Part shown: positions 52,394-61,302 of the stretch, piece by piece
Layout of the letters: every line of letters begins with the position of its first letter
How positions within the stretch are numbered: position 1 is the stretch's first letter
Assembly (NCBI RefSeq): GCF_900142085.1
Contig: NZ_FQZQ01000021.1
Span: 1-64,000, forward strand
From: Shimia gijangensis
GTDB lineage: Bacteria > Pseudomonadota > Alphaproteobacteria > Rhodobacterales > Rhodobacteraceae
Reading direction: 5' to 3'
DNA: 64,000 bases
Position numbers and translations under genes: made by a program
The notes under the pieces: model-generated
What the model saw: the letters and a program-made list of their open reading frames with translations, nothing else
What the model was told of the DNA's origin: nothing
Databases searched by the model: none

Positions 52394-52641
52394 CCGAAGA
52401 CGAAATCAGAGCCGCCTTTCTGGACGAGATCAACAGGGTCGCGCCGGATATCGAACCTGACTCGGTGTCCGACGAAGAGCACCTGCAAGACGATCTTGAA
52501 CTGGACTCAATGGATATCCTCAATCTAGTGGCTGCGCTGCACGACCGTCTTGAGGTTTCGATCCCCGAGACGGATTACAGCTGTATTTCCACACCCGGAA
52601 AAGCAGTGAGCTATCTAATTGGAAAAATGAGAACCACCTAG
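52390..52641 (+). CDS. Acyl carrier protein
   Basis: This 83-residue acidic four-helix carrier has Ser-40 in ELDSMDILN, the site for phosphopantetheine attachment. It overlaps the E2 stop by 4 bp and closes the acs/E1/E2 operon. Discrete carrier proteins placed with PDH components are unusual; possible jobs are acyl storage, lipoate or fatty-acid related loading, or regulation. The TAG stop runs directly into IS6-type end sequence (GGGTCTTGTC at 52641), so the last residues may have been altered by insertion, but the fold is complete. Confidence 0.8.
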   Translation: MTEDEIRAAFLDEINRVAPDIEPDSVSDEEHLQDDLELDSMDILNLVAALHDRLEVSIPETDYSCISTPGKAVSYLIGKMRTT

Positions 52642-52760
52642 GGTCTTGTCGGGCTAAATCGGGTCTTGTCAGAGCGATGGCGCTTGAGGAGACCATGGCG
52701 GTTTCGTAGCGTCGCGCCATGACCAAGCGCAGCCCATTTCGTTACTTTCGAACGTCACCA
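52641..52760 (+). repeat. Two nested, truncated left ends of IS6-family elements (second site)
   Basis: As before copy 1, two partial left ends precede the full element. The first (52641-52660) is only GGGTCTTGTCGGGCTAAATC. The second (52661-52760) begins GGGTCTTGTCAGAG and runs into the first 14 transposase codons, ending at Thr-Ser-Pro. The break is within two codons of the equivalent break in the array before copy 1. Confidence 0.75.
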
Positions 52761-53580
52761 GGGGTCTTGTCAGAAGGACTTCGGTTGAGACGGGCAGGGC
52801 GGTTTCGTAGCTTCTGCATATGATGAAAAAAGACCCCTTCAAGTACTTTCACAGCAGCCCGGAGATCATTCGCCTGGCGGTCATGATGTACGTTCGATTT
52901 CCACTTTCGCTCCGAAACGTCGAGGACCTGCTGCACGAGCGCGGCATCGACCTGAGCCACGAAACGGTGCGGTACTGGTGGAATAGATTTGGCCCAATGT
53001 TCGCCGCTGAAATCCGCCGGAAACGTGTCAGTCGGATTCGATGTTGCTCGAATTGGCAATGGCACCTAGACGAGGTTTTTGTGAAGATAAACGGCGAATT
53101 GCACTATCTATGGCGTGCCGTGGATCATGAGGGCGAAGTGTTGGAATCCTACGTTACGAAACGCCGGAATCGCAAGGTTGCATTGAAATTCCTCAAGAAA
53201 ACCATGAAACGTCATGGCAGAGCCGAGGTGCTAGTAACCGACAAACTTCGCTCATACGGCGCCGCGATGAAGGTAATTGGTAACGTGGCGAAACAGGAAA
53301 CGGGTCGTTGGAAAAACAATCGCGCTGAAAATTCGCACTTGCCGTTTCGACGACGAGAGCGTGCCATGATCCGCTTTAGGCGCATGCGAACCTTGCAGAA
53401 ATTTGTTTCCGTCCATGCATCCGTTTTAACCACTTCAATCAGGAGCGCAGCCTTTCCCAAAGAGATCATTTCAAGATGAACCGTACCGCTGCTCTGGATG
53501 AGTGGCGCGGCCTTTGTGCGGCATAAAGGGCAGTCTCACTGGCCTAGCTGAGACGAGTTCGAATTTGTCTGACACCACCC
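52761..53580 (+). mobile_element. IS6-family insertion sequence, copy 2 (transposase frameshifted)
   Basis: Left end GGGGTCTTGTCAGAAGG and right end GGGTGGTGTCAGACAAATTC (reverse complement) bound this element. It is related to, but clearly more diverged than, copies 1 and 3, for example starting Met-Met-Lys-Lys-Asp instead of Met-Thr-Lys-Arg. Its transposase carries a one-base deletion. Confidence 0.8.
52820..53526 (+). pseudogene. IS6-family transposase, copy 2, frameshifted
   Basis: The frame encodes the same DDE transposase as copy 1 up to KFVSVHASV, including the D, D and E motifs. A C is missing between 53427 and 53428 relative to the other copies (GTTTTAACC instead of GTTTTCAACC). The normal C-terminus, ending LDEWRGLCAA at 53526, is then found in the +1 frame. 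As read, the protein ends at 53479 with an aberrant tail. The catalytic core is complete, so residual activity is possible, but the element is probably dead. Confidence 0.85.
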
Positions 53581-53828
53581 TAAGGCGTATTGAATAGGTT
53601 GGAAATTCGAAAATTTCCGCGTGGAGTTTCAACAATCGTGCTTAGATTTTGGGCCAATGGGCGACAATTGCTCGATTTTTGCAAGAGTTTTTGTGGAACG
53701 CAATACAGCCACAATGCAAAAGCTTGGCCGGTCGTCGCGGGGAGGCTGTCCAAAAAGCATCCCCGGAAGTCTTGAAGAATTCCGGGGTCAAATTGTAAAT
53801 GGTGGTTTCCGATTGGGCGGATCAGCGA
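53581..53828. other. Short gene-free stretch with a perfect hairpin
   Basis: Directly right of IS copy 2 lies the hairpin GGAAATT-CGAA-AATTTCC at 53601-53618 (7-bp stem, 4-base loop). It lacks a following T-run on either strand. The rest of the stretch shows no recognisable gene; a weak 88-codon frame on the plus strand has no family resemblance. Confidence 0.4.
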
Positions 53829-54020
53829 TCAGGCTGATTTCAGCCCGAAACTGCGAAAGATCATCGCAGCCGGACAAAACCCAGTAAAGGCCGACTGAAA
53901 CAAGTTGGCACCGACAAAGATTGTCAGGAGCATCCAATTCGGCGAGACAAACCAAGTGAGTAAGACGGACAGCAGAACCATGAACCCGGCCAATGCCATA
54001 ACGGCTTTATTAATAGTCAT
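53829..54020 (-). CDS. DUF2892 (YgaP transmembrane-like) membrane protein
   Basis: This 63-residue protein has two membrane helices and the family motif GFCPAAMIFRSFGL at the end; it belongs to DUF2892, the membrane anchor region of the rhodanese YgaP. Stand-alone versions are common next to sulfur-handling genes and are often controlled by ArsR-type sulfide sensors (YgaV, BigR, SqrR). The ATG at 54020 has GAGGGGA upstream; an in-frame longer start would run through the promoter and is rejected. Its promoter carries a matching operator. Confidence 0.8.
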   Translation of the reverse strand: MTINKAVMALAGFMVLLSVLLTWFVSPNWMLLTIFVGANLFQSAFTGFCPAAMIFRSFGLKSA

Positions 54021-54068
54021 AATATTTCCCCTCGGGTAGGTGTGGCGCAATTCGATTATCCACAACGC

Positions 54069-54102
54069 ATTCCGATATGGGAATGTATTGGGGGATGTCA
54101 AG
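54069..54102 (-). promoter_or_regulatory. Promoter with SqrR/YgaV-like operator for the DUF2892 gene
   Basis: On the minus strand a perfect TTGACA (-35) lies at 54102-54097. Seventeen bases on, CATATC (-10) lies at 54079-54074. The -10 sits inside the dyad ATTC-N8-GAAT (54069-54084; extended CATTCC/GGGAATG arms), which is the form reported for the sulfide-responsive repressor SqrR and relatives. A bound repressor would block polymerase. The start codon is about 50 bp downstream. Confidence 0.6.
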
Positions 54103-54164
54103 GGTCGTCATTACACACTCCCCAGACCCAGAAAAAAATTGAAGCGCCAATCAACCATTTGGCC

Positions 54165-54383
54165 CTATTGATCGGCAGCACGCCAAAGGTCGTGCGATTT
54201 TCCAGCAACTCGAATATGGGCCTCGTCCAAATGCCTATTCAGGCCTCGCCAAGATCTGTGCTTGAAAGTTTGTTTCGCGATCTCTGGGCCGAACTTGCGC
54301 ATCCATGCGTAGTTCTTTCCTAAGCCCACGAGGGGCACAAGGCCCGGTTTTTTTGTTGCCCACATCAATGTCAGAGCCAGCAC
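54165..54383 (-). pseudogene. IS6-family transposase fragment (different lineage)
   Basis: The minus-strand frame contains YAWMRKFGPEIAKQTFKHRS, then LNRHLDEAHIRVAGKSHDLWRAADQ, matching the middle of an IS6-type transposase (first catalytic Asp in HLDE and the LWRAVD strand). The first ~40 residues and everything after LWRAADQ, including the other catalytic residues, are missing. Its sequence is distant from the three copies elsewhere in the window, so it is a relic of another element. Confidence 0.6.
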
Positions 54384-54467
54384 TCTCTGATGAGGGGGCT
54401 GCCTAAGTCAGGCTTGCTTGTTTAAGAAAAGCAGCAATAGCAACCGACTTGGCAGGGCCTTGGCTTT

Positions 54468-54719
54468 TCAGCTTGCTGCTGCCCAAAGAATAAGTCGAGG
54501 GGCGCAGGCGGCAGCCAAATATAGAGTTGCTCCAATTAGAACGCACATTACGGCCAGAGAACCGCGATCCTTGGCATTTTTGGCGTACTCTTCCCAATCT
54601 GGAGACAGCCGGCCACCGATGCATTCAATGGCTGTATTGAGTGCATCGGTGTCGACAAAAAGAAGGAATATCCCGATCAGCACAAGAAACTCTTTTACTG
54701 AATCACCTGCCGGTGCGCT
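54468..54719 (-). pseudogene. Diacylglycerol kinase (DgkA-like) C-terminal fragment
   Basis: The frame reads DSVKEFLVLIGIFLLFVD, then LNTAIECIGGRLSPDWEEYA, KNAKDRGSLAV and a final membrane helix. This matches the second half of prokaryotic diacylglycerol kinase (LNTAIE, then AKDxGSAAV). The first ~50 residues, with the first amphipathic and membrane helices, are absent; a stop (TGA) lies immediately upstream. It abuts a dioxygenase fragment on the opposite strand, marking a junction at about 54705-54720. Confidence 0.55.
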
Positions 54720-54985
54720 TCAACGCTGTCGAACTGGCAGGCCTTTGCAAACGGGATCTTCGGGCCGTCCCACAATTATGAGCCGCCAGTCTACACGCTG
54801 GAAGACGGGTCGATCGTTGCATCTGTGAAATTGAGGAATTGCGCAACTTAACTGAAACCTGCACGGTCGAGATGAATTGGCAAGATGGCGATGTGGCTGT
54901 GATCGACAGCCCCCGCGTAATGCATGGCCGGCGCGCAATCAAAGATCACAATCGCCAGCTTTTCATTGGGATGGGCCTCCTTTGA
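54705..54985 (+). pseudogene. TauD/TfdA-like dioxygenase C-terminal fragment, frameshifted
   Basis: One plus-strand frame gives NWQAFANGIFGPSHNYEPPV followed by YTLEDGSIV. A second frame then gives LTETCTVEMNWQDGDVAVID and SPRVMHGRRAI, ending at TGA 54983-54985. The second part has the C-terminal signature of Fe(II)/2-oxoglutarate dioxygenases (W-x-DGD...D-x-x-RVMHGRR, with the distal iron-binding His and the oxoglutarate Arg). The N-terminal two thirds, including the HxD motif, are gone, and a frameshift lies near 54800-54840. Confidence 0.5.
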
Positions 54986-55163
54986 TGGCCTGCCGTTCGG
55001 AGGCTGAAGCGGCACTGTCACTTATAGTTTGTAAAGTAGATTGTGGCGGGCCTGGCCCAGCGATCAGTTCATGGCGCGTACAAATAGTGCGAAATAAAGT
55101 GCGCCGAATGCTGCCAATGTTTGGCCGGGCACCTCAGAAAATAGAGAACGGAAACCCCGGACC

Positions 55164-55874
55164 TTAGAAATTGAACAGCGAGCCCACTCCATAAGCGATT
55201 GCAGCTGCAGCCCCACCGATCACCAGGGTCTCGCATGCGGATCGCCACCAAGGGCTGAGCGACCAGATGCTTTTCAGCGCACCAATGGTAAAGAAACTCG
55301 CCATCGTCATCCACGCTGACAAGGTGAAAGCACTGTCTAGGCTCAATATGAAGGGCAGTAATGGCACCATTCCCGCGACGAGGAATGACAGGAATGTGGT
55401 TACCGCAGCCCGCAGCGGATGCGGGCTTATTCCACCCAATCCATACTCGCCCTCCATCATCAGGGCTATCCAGCGGTCATGGTTCTTTGTAATTGCATCA
55501 GTTGCTTCATCCAAAACCCGACCTGAAAGTCCCTTCTGCGCCAGTATCGCACGCGCTTCACGCCACTCGCCCAAGGGATAATCTTTGATGTGGCGTTCCT
55601 CGATTTTTCGGATGCGGCGGAAATTGTCCTTCTCTGCTCGAGACCCAGAGTAGGCTGCGGCTGCCATTGAGAAACCATCTGCCAACACATTGGCCAAGCC
55701 CAGCACCACAATGACGAAAGGTGGCAGTCCTGCTCCCGCGACACCTGCAACAATTGCAAAAGTCGTGACTGACCCATCAATTGCACCAAGTACAGCATCT
55801 CGAAGTACGCCTGTTCCAGGTGGTGCACTTATACGTGCTGCAACTTCTTGATGACTGTGACCATGATCGGGCAT
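55164..55874 (-). CDS. VIT/CCC1-family membrane transporter
   Basis: This 236-residue protein of the VIT1/CCC1 family has about five membrane helices, and its core AIDGSVTTFAIVAGVAGAG followed by VLGLANVLADGFSMAAAAY is the family signature. A cytoplasmic charged loop (EERHIKDYPLGEWREAR and on) sits between helices 2 and 3, where plant VIT1 binds metals. Relatives move Fe(II) or Mn(II); the bacterial substrate is not fixed by sequence. The start at 55874 has GGAGG upstream and fits family length; the open frame extends much further upstream without homology. The N-terminal MPDHGHSH is His-rich. Confidence 0.8.
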   Translation of the reverse strand: MPDHGHSHQEVAARISAPPGTGVLRDAVLGAIDGSVTTFAIVAGVAGAGLPPFVIVVLGLANVLADGFSMAAAAYSGSRAEKDNFRRIRKIEERHIKDYPLGEWREARAILAQKGLSGRVLDEATDAITKNHDRWIALMMEGEYGLGGISPHPLRAAVTTFLSFLVAGMVPLLPFILSLDSAFTLSAWMTMASFFTIGALKSIWSLSPWWRSACETLVIGGAAAAIAYGVGSLFNF

Positions 55875-56183
55875 GTTGATCCTCCAGTGTCCTGTCATTT
55901 TAGAGGAGCGGTTCCCGACGGCTTTAAGGCAGATCAAGAATGCCTTCTGTTTTTCTATTCGGAGCCAAATCAAAACCGTCAGCATTTCATTGGAATTGGT
56001 CGTTCTCAATGGGGCCCGTTCGAATGCATCTCCAACCGAAGCCTCATTTTTTATCTGGCAAGATTGAGCGTGACTTGGCCAAAGGTGGCTCAGAACAATC
56101 ATGTGGTTTGTTTTGGATCAGAGCTCGCGAGGAACGCATGAAGTAGTATTTGGGTGTCATTTTCAGATTTGGGGAATTGCTCT

Positions 56184-56621
56184 ATGACCACGCAAAGTGT
56201 TTCACGATTTAAGCTAGTTTCACATGTCTCCGGTCGGGCCTTGTCCGCCTTTGGTGTGACCTTTTCCTTTCTTCCGATGTTGGCAAGCGGAGCCATACTA
56301 TATTTTGCACCAAAAGGCCGCTTGTCCAAACAAACGGATTGGGACGTTCTTGGCCTTGATCGCCACGAATGGGCGGACATTCACAGTGTTCTGATGACCC
56401 TCTTCGTCGGGTTTTCACTTTGGCACGCGATATTACACCTCAGGGTTTTGAAGTCTTTGATTTTCGGAAACAAGGTTCATCACTTCGGGCACTGGGTTGA
56501 GGCAATTGTCGCCGGTGTCCTTGTTTTGGGTTTCATGGGCATGGCAATATGGCACCTTCCACCTGCGAGTTGGGTGCTTGAACTCAGCGATTTCTTTAAA
56601 CACAGCTTCTGGGTTCAGTAG
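56184..56621 (+). CDS. DUF4405 membrane protein
   Basis: This 145-residue protein has four membrane helices. Histidines lie in or near helix ends (HEWADIHSV, LWHAILHLRV), typical of DUF4405 and cytochrome b561/NrfD-like small proteins that may bind haem. Residues of note are the paired H-x(5)-H (HEWADIH) and H-x(4)-H (HAILHL) patterns. ATG 56184 follows GGGGAATT; a GTG 30 bp upstream is a possible alternative. It stands alone, divergent from the VIT-family gene. Function unknown; redox or electron transfer is a reasonable guess. Confidence 0.65.
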   Translation: MTTQSVSRFKLVSHVSGRALSAFGVTFSFLPMLASGAILYFAPKGRLSKQTDWDVLGLDRHEWADIHSVLMTLFVGFSLWHAILHLRVLKSLIFGNKVHHFGHWVEAIVAGVLVLGFMGMAIWHLPPASWVLELSDFFKHSFWVQ

Positions 56622-56727
56622 TTGAAAGGAGTAGGTTCACGCTGCTGGAGCTTTTCATATACGTGTCGAAAAAGTTGAGAAGGGCCAAGTGGCTGGAAAT
56701 TCATCTGTCTGGCTGATGATTGGATGG

Positions 56728-56749
56728 GAACCGTCTTTAGGAACGGTTC
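56728..56749. repeat. Inverted repeat GAACCGT-N8-ACGGTTC
   Basis: A perfect 7-bp stem with an 8-base loop lies between the DUF4405 gene and the RND promoter. With no T-run it is a poor terminator. Being about 75 bp before the promoter's -35 it could be an operator for the efflux genes or a weak terminator of the preceding gene. Confidence 0.35.
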
Positions 56750-56822
56750 AAATAACTCGCAATTTCATTTCGTACAAAAATGACTTTGATCGCACCGGCG
56801 AGGGAAAAGAGGGTGGTCACCC

Positions 56823-56851
56823 TTACAATTGCAGAAAATGGAATATATAAT
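56823..56851 (+). promoter_or_regulatory. Candidate promoter of the RND efflux operon
   Basis: A perfect TATAAT at 56846-56851 is preceded at 17 bp by TTACAA (56823-56828), a partial -35 match. It lies 52 bp before the adaptor ATG in an AT-rich patch. Confidence 0.4.
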
Positions 56852-56903
56852 AATCATACCAACCACCCCAAGACGTTTGGGGTCGCGAAGTGGAGTTGAA
56901 CGC

Positions 56904-57884
56904 ATGATTGGATCTATCCGGAAGCTTACCCTGGCAATCCTGGTTTTCGTTTCATCCCAAGCAACTGCCGGCGAAATGTCCCGGTTGGTTGAAGTGCCGG
57001 AATGGAAGGCTGTCTTTGCGCGCGTTGAGACGCGTGATCGAGTGCCCGCAAGGAGCCGCTTAGGAGGCGTTCTGGAAACGATCGAAGTTTCTGAAGGAAC
57101 TGAAGTCCAAAAAAACCAGGTGATCGGTGTTGTCAAAGACGAAAAACTGCGCCTGCAGATGGCTGCGGTCGAGTCTCAGATGCGATCACTCGAGTCCCAG
57201 CTGCAAAATGCGTCAACTGAACTGACGCGTGGCGAAAGCCTGTTGAAACAAGGCGTGACCACCAAACAACGCGTGGATTCATTGCGCACCCAAGTCGAAG
57301 TGATTGAGGGTCGCATGGACGTAGTCAGGGCAGAAGCGGATGTTCTTTCACAGCGAACCGCTGAAGGGGCCGTGCTCGCTCCAATCTCAGGCCGTGTTTT
57401 ACGTGTGCCGCTGACAGAAGGCTCGGTGGTGATGCCGGGCGAAGAAATTGCCAGCATCGGAGGCGGCGGTTTTTTTCTTCGGCTCGCCATTCCTGAACGC
57501 CATGCCGCTGCGTTGGTCCAGGGTGCCAAAATCGCTATTTCCGGCTTGGGTCCTGATACCAATGGCACCCTTGCCAAGATATATCCGCTGATCGAAAACG
57601 GGCGCGTTGTTGCAGATGTTGAAGTCGAGGAATTGGTCACAGACTATGTTGACGCCCGTGTTTTGGTGCGATTGCCTGTAGGGTCAACGTCAATGATCGT
57701 TGTGCCGAAAGATGCCCTGATGTCTCAAATGGGTATGGAGTTTGTAACTGTACAAGGCAAAGACGGACAACCGGTGCAGCGGACTGTTGTTGCGGGCGAA
57801 ACACATGAAATCGAAGGCACAAAGGTTGTCGAGATTTTGTCCGGTCTCGCGGCAGGTGAAACTCTGGTGATGGCCGATGAGTAA
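56904..57884 (+). CDS. RND efflux periplasmic adaptor (membrane fusion protein)
   Basis: This 326-residue adaptor has a signal peptide (MIGSIRKLTLAILVFVSSQATAG, cleavage after about residue 22), a first lipoyl half (RSRLGGVLETIEVSEGTEV), a coiled-coil hairpin (about 90-155), the second half (GAVLAPISGRVLRVPLTEGS), a beta-barrel and a membrane-proximal domain. It links the RND pump to an outer-membrane channel in drug, metal or metabolite efflux. ATG 56904 is chosen for its GGAG site and because the signal peptide starts there. The stop overlaps the permease start by 8 bp. No TolC-like gene follows, so a channel encoded elsewhere is needed. Confidence 0.88.
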   Translation: MIGSIRKLTLAILVFVSSQATAGEMSRLVEVPEWKAVFARVETRDRVPARSRLGGVLETIEVSEGTEVQKNQVIGVVKDEKLRLQMAAVESQMRSLESQLQNASTELTRGESLLKQGVTTKQRVDSLRTQVEVIEGRMDVVRAEADVLSQRTAEGAVLAPISGRVLRVPLTEGSVVMPGEEIASIGGGGFFLRLAIPERHAAALVQGAKIAISGLGPDTNGTLAKIYPLIENGRVVADVEVEELVTDYVDARVLVRLPVGSTSMIVVPKDALMSQMGMEFVTVQGKDGQPVQRTVVAGETHEIEGTKVVEILSGLAAGETLVMADE

Positions 57885-60800
57885 GACGCCCACAGATCCG
57901 CCGCTTGGGATTGCAGGCAAGCTCACCAAAGTGTTCATTCAATCTGCACTTACTCCGTTGATGATTGTTGCTGCGCTTGCAATCGGAATGGTCGCTCTGA
58001 TCAGCCTGCCGCGTGAAGAAGAGCCGCAAATTTCCGTGCCATTGGTCGATATTCACATTCAAGCGCAGGGGTTGAAGGCTGAAGATGCGGTCAAACTGAT
58101 TACTGAACCGATGGAGCGTATCGTTAAGGGGATCAATGGTGTCGAGCATGTCTACTCTCAAACCCAAGACGACTATGTCATGGTTACGGCGCGGTTTTTG
58201 GTGGGGACATCCTCGGATACAGCCATTCTAAGAGTGCACGAAAAAATACGGGCAAACTTTGATCGTATTCCCTTGGGAATAGATGAGCCATTGATCGTCG
58301 GTCGCGGCATCGACGATGTTGCCATCGTCGCACTGACCCTCACTCCGACCGAAAATGGGGGAGACGTAACCCCGAACGACCTCACGCGTGTTGCGCGTGA
58401 ACTGCAGGTCGAGTTGGCCAAAATCAAGGATGTAGGTTTTACCTATATCGCGGGAGAATCCAACGAAGCGATCCGGGTTGCACCGGATCCAGAGCGGTTG
58501 GCGTTGTACGGTGTCACGCTTCAGCAACTGGCCGGTAAAGTGCAGGGCGCGAACAAGTCTTTCTCAACCGGACTGGTCCGAGACAAAGGCGAGCAGATCA
58601 TGCTGATCGCTGGCGAAACCCTGAAAACCCGAACCGAGATTGGTAATCTTCTGATAACAACGCGTGACAACCGACCAGTATATGTGCGCGATGTTGCAAC
58701 GATTGAATTTGTTGGAAATAGCGCAGAGAAAATTGTCTCGAACGTGACGCGAAATGAAAACGGTGAGTTGCACAGAGTGCCCGCCGTCACGCTCGCTCTT
58801 GCGAAAAGAGCAGGAGCAAACGCCGTCATCGTAGCAGAGGAAATTCTGCATGCGGTGGAAACGCTGGAAGGCCGCCTGATCCCGGACTCGATTGAGATCA
58901 ATGTGACACGTGATTATGGCGAAACCGCAGATGAAAAGGCAAATGAGTTGTTGTTCCATCTTGGGCTGGCAACCGTGTCTATTGTCGGATTGGTTCTGAT
59001 GGCGATTGGTTGGCGAGAAGGTGTCGTCGTTGCCATCGTGATTCCGGTTACGATTTTGTTGACCCTCTTTGCCGCTTGGATTCTGGGATACACGTTGAAC
59101 CGCGTGTCCCTGTTTGCTTTGATTTTCTCCATTGGTATTCTTGTAGACGATGCCATTGTTGTCATTGAAAACATCGCGCGCCACTGGGGCATGCCAGACA
59201 AAGCTGATCGAGTGACCAAGGCCATCCGTGCTGTAGCCGAGGTGGGCAACCCTACCATTGTTGCCACATTGACCGTGGTCGCTGCCTTACTGCCCATGTT
59301 GTTCGTGTCAGGCCTCATGGGGCCTTATATGAGTCCCATTCCCGTCAATGCCTCGGCTGCGATGGTGTTTTCCTTCTTCGTTGCGGTCATCATCACGCCT
59401 TGGCTTATGGTCAAAGTCAGCGGGAAAGCCCCAGTTCATCACGATAGTGGGAAAGATGCTCATTCGGGGGGTGTTCTCGGTCGCGTATATTCTTTGGTCG
59501 CCCGGCCAATCTTGGCGTCAAAGTTGCGAAGTGGGGTATTCCTTCTGGTCGCGACAGGATTGTCATTCGGATCTCTGTCGCTGCTTTATACCAAGGATGT
59601 GACGGTCAAATTGCTACCCTTTGACAATAAATCCGAACTTTCAGTGGTTATAGATCTACCCGAGGGGGCATCGGTCGAGACCACGGATGCAGTTGCACAA
59701 ATGGTGGCGCGCGAGGTATTGGATCTGGCCGAAGTGATTTCGGTTCAGACCCACGCGGGTGATGCAGCCCCGTTCAATTTCAATGGGCTGGTGCGCCATT
59801 ATTACCTTAGAGAACGCCCGAACCTTGGGGATGTCCAAATCAATTTGGATGCCAAAGATCATCGTGATCGTACCAGCCACGAAATTGCGTTGGATATACG
59901 CGAAAGGCTATTGCAACTGGACTTGCCTGCGGGGACTAGTCTTAAAACTATTGAACCGCCTCCCGGCCCTCCAGTGATCTCTACCCTTCTCGCAGAAGTG
60001 TACGGGCCAGATCCTGAGACGCGACGCAATACGGCCCGTAAAATTCGTACTGCGTTTGAATCCGTTCTCTTTATCGTTGATGTTGATGACAGTTTTGGAG
60101 AACAACCTCGTAAGTTGCGCGCACGAATATCACCTGACCAACTGGAGTTTTTTGGCGTTCAAGAGCAAGATGTCTTCTCAACGCTCTCACTTCTAAACCA
60201 CGGAACCTTGGTCGGTTACTCTCACCGAGGAGAAGGCCGGTTTCCTATTCCGATCCGCGTCGAGCGCGACAAGACCGACAGGGTCATTGACGAACGCTTC
60301 CTGTCAACACCTGTACCGACAAATGTGCTCCCCGGTGCGCGAGGTGTTGTGGAACTCGGTGATGTAGTAACCATAACCGAAGAACAGGCTTCTTTCCCAG
60401 TATTTCGCCACAATGGCCGCGCTGCTGAAATGGTAATGGCTGAGCTTGCCGGGACATTCGAAAGCCCGCTTTATGGAATGATGGCTGTGTCGGACGCATT
60501 GGACCTGATGGACTGGGCGGATGGCGAAAAGCCGGCGATCCACTTTATGGGGCAGCCCAGCGACGAAGCCAATCCAGCATTGTTGTGGGACGGTGAGTGG
60601 GAAGTCACAGCGATCACGTTCCGCGATATGGGGGCTGCGTTTGGGGTGGCCTTGTTGGGAATTTACATCCTTGTTGTGGCCCAGTTCGGATCGTTCCGCC
60701 TACCACTCGTAATTCTAACTCCTATCCCGCTAACATTCTTGGGTATCATGCTGGGACATTGGTGGCTGAACGCGCCGTTCTCTGCGCCTTCTATGATCGG

Positions 60801-61089
60801 CTTCATCGCGCTTGCGGGGATCATCGTGCGGAACTCGATCCTACTTGTCGATTTCATTCGACACGCCGATCGCGACGGCAAGTCAGAATTGGATATCCTC
60901 ATTGAGGCTGGAGCCATCCGCTTCAAACCGATCCTATTGACCGCTCTGGCTGCAATGATCGGCGCGGTCGTCATCCTGGCCGACCCGATCTTTCAAGGCT
61001 TAGCCATTTCACTGCTGTTCGGCCTGCTCAGTTCGACGCTTCTGACTGTTCTGGTGATCCCTGCTATCTATCGGGTGTTCAAGACATGA
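57877..61089 (+). CDS. RND efflux permease (HAE1/AcrB-type)
   Basis: This 1,070-residue pump is of full AcrB-family length, with a first membrane helix near residues 25-45, the large periplasmic porter loop (about 46-345), the middle membrane cluster with GILVDDAIVVIENIARHWG at about 419-437 (the proton-relay helix), a second periplasmic loop (about 570-880) and the last five helices. It exports substrates from the inner membrane and periplasm using the proton gradient. The N-terminus REEEPQISVPLVDI is typical of the divergent HAE-type group often found in environmental bacteria. Substrate unknown. The ATG lies inside the adaptor gene's end, giving tight coupling. Confidence 0.9.
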   Translation: MSKTPTDPPLGIAGKLTKVFIQSALTPLMIVAALAIGMVALISLPREEEPQISVPLVDIHIQAQGLKAEDAVKLITEPMERIVKGINGVEHVYSQTQDDYVMVTARFLVGTSSDTAILRVHEKIRANFDRIPLGIDEPLIVGRGIDDVAIVALTLTPTENGGDVTPNDLTRVARELQVELAKIKDVGFTYIAGESNEAIRVAPDPERLALYGVTLQQLAGKVQGANKSFSTGLVRDKGEQIMLIAGETLKTRTEIGNLLITTRDNRPVYVRDVATIEFVGNSAEKIVSNVTRNENGELHRVPAVTLALAKRAGANAVIVAEEILHAVETLEGRLIPDSIEINVTRDYGETADEKANELLFHLGLATVSIVGLVLMAIGWREGVVVAIVIPVTILLTLFAAWILGYTLNRVSLFALIFSIGILVDDAIVVIENIARHWGMPDKADRVTKAIRAVAEVGNPTIVATLTVVAALLPMLFVSGLMGPYMSPIPVNASAAMVFSFFVAVIITPWLMVKVSGKAPVHHDSGKDAHSGGVLGRVYSLVARPILASKLRSGVFLLVATGLSFGSLSLLYTKDVTVKLLPFDNKSELSVVIDLPEGASVETTDAVAQMVAREVLDLAEVISVQTHAGDAAPFNFNGLVRHYYLRERPNLGDVQINLDAKDHRDRTSHEIALDIRERLLQLDLPAGTSLKTIEPPPGPPVISTLLAEVYGPDPETRRNTARKIRTAFESVLFIVDVDDSFGEQPRKLRARISPDQLEFFGVQEQDVFSTLSLLNHGTLVGYSHRGEGRFPIPIRVERDKTDRVIDERFLSTPVPTNVLPGARGVVELGDVVTITEEQASFPVFRHNGRAAEMVMAELAGTFESPLYGMMAVSDALDLMDWADGEKPAIHFMGQPSDEANPALLWDGEWEVTAITFRDMGAAFGVALLGIYILVVAQFGSFRLPLVILTPIPLTFLGIMLGHWWLNAPFSAPSMIGFIALAGIIVRNSILLVDFIRHADRDGKSELDILIEAGAIRFKPILLTALAAMIGAVVILADPIFQGLAISLLFGLLSSTLLTVLVIPAIYRVFKT

Positions 61090-61156
61090 GGGCCCGGTTC
61101 TGTCTCCGACAATGGTCAACCAACAACTCGTCGGGGGGCAATGTCAGATTAAAATC

Positions 61157-61180
61157 ATTCGCTATACTTTTCGAGCGAAT
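61157..61180. repeat. Inverted repeat ATTCGCT-N10-AGCGAAT downstream of the RND genes
   Basis: A perfect 7-bp dyad 68 bp after the permease stop. No T-run follows, so a terminator role is weak. It could also be an operator left over from a neighbouring gene lost to the IS insertion. Confidence 0.3.
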
Positions 61181-61302
61181 TTCGGGCTGGTTTCAATTTC
61201 TGATGTTTGGCGAAAGCCAATCAAATATGGAGATTTTTCCAATCCATAAAAGGATTGGAGCGGGAGAAGCGGCCTCACAGTTTTAATCTGACAGTGCCGT
61301 TG

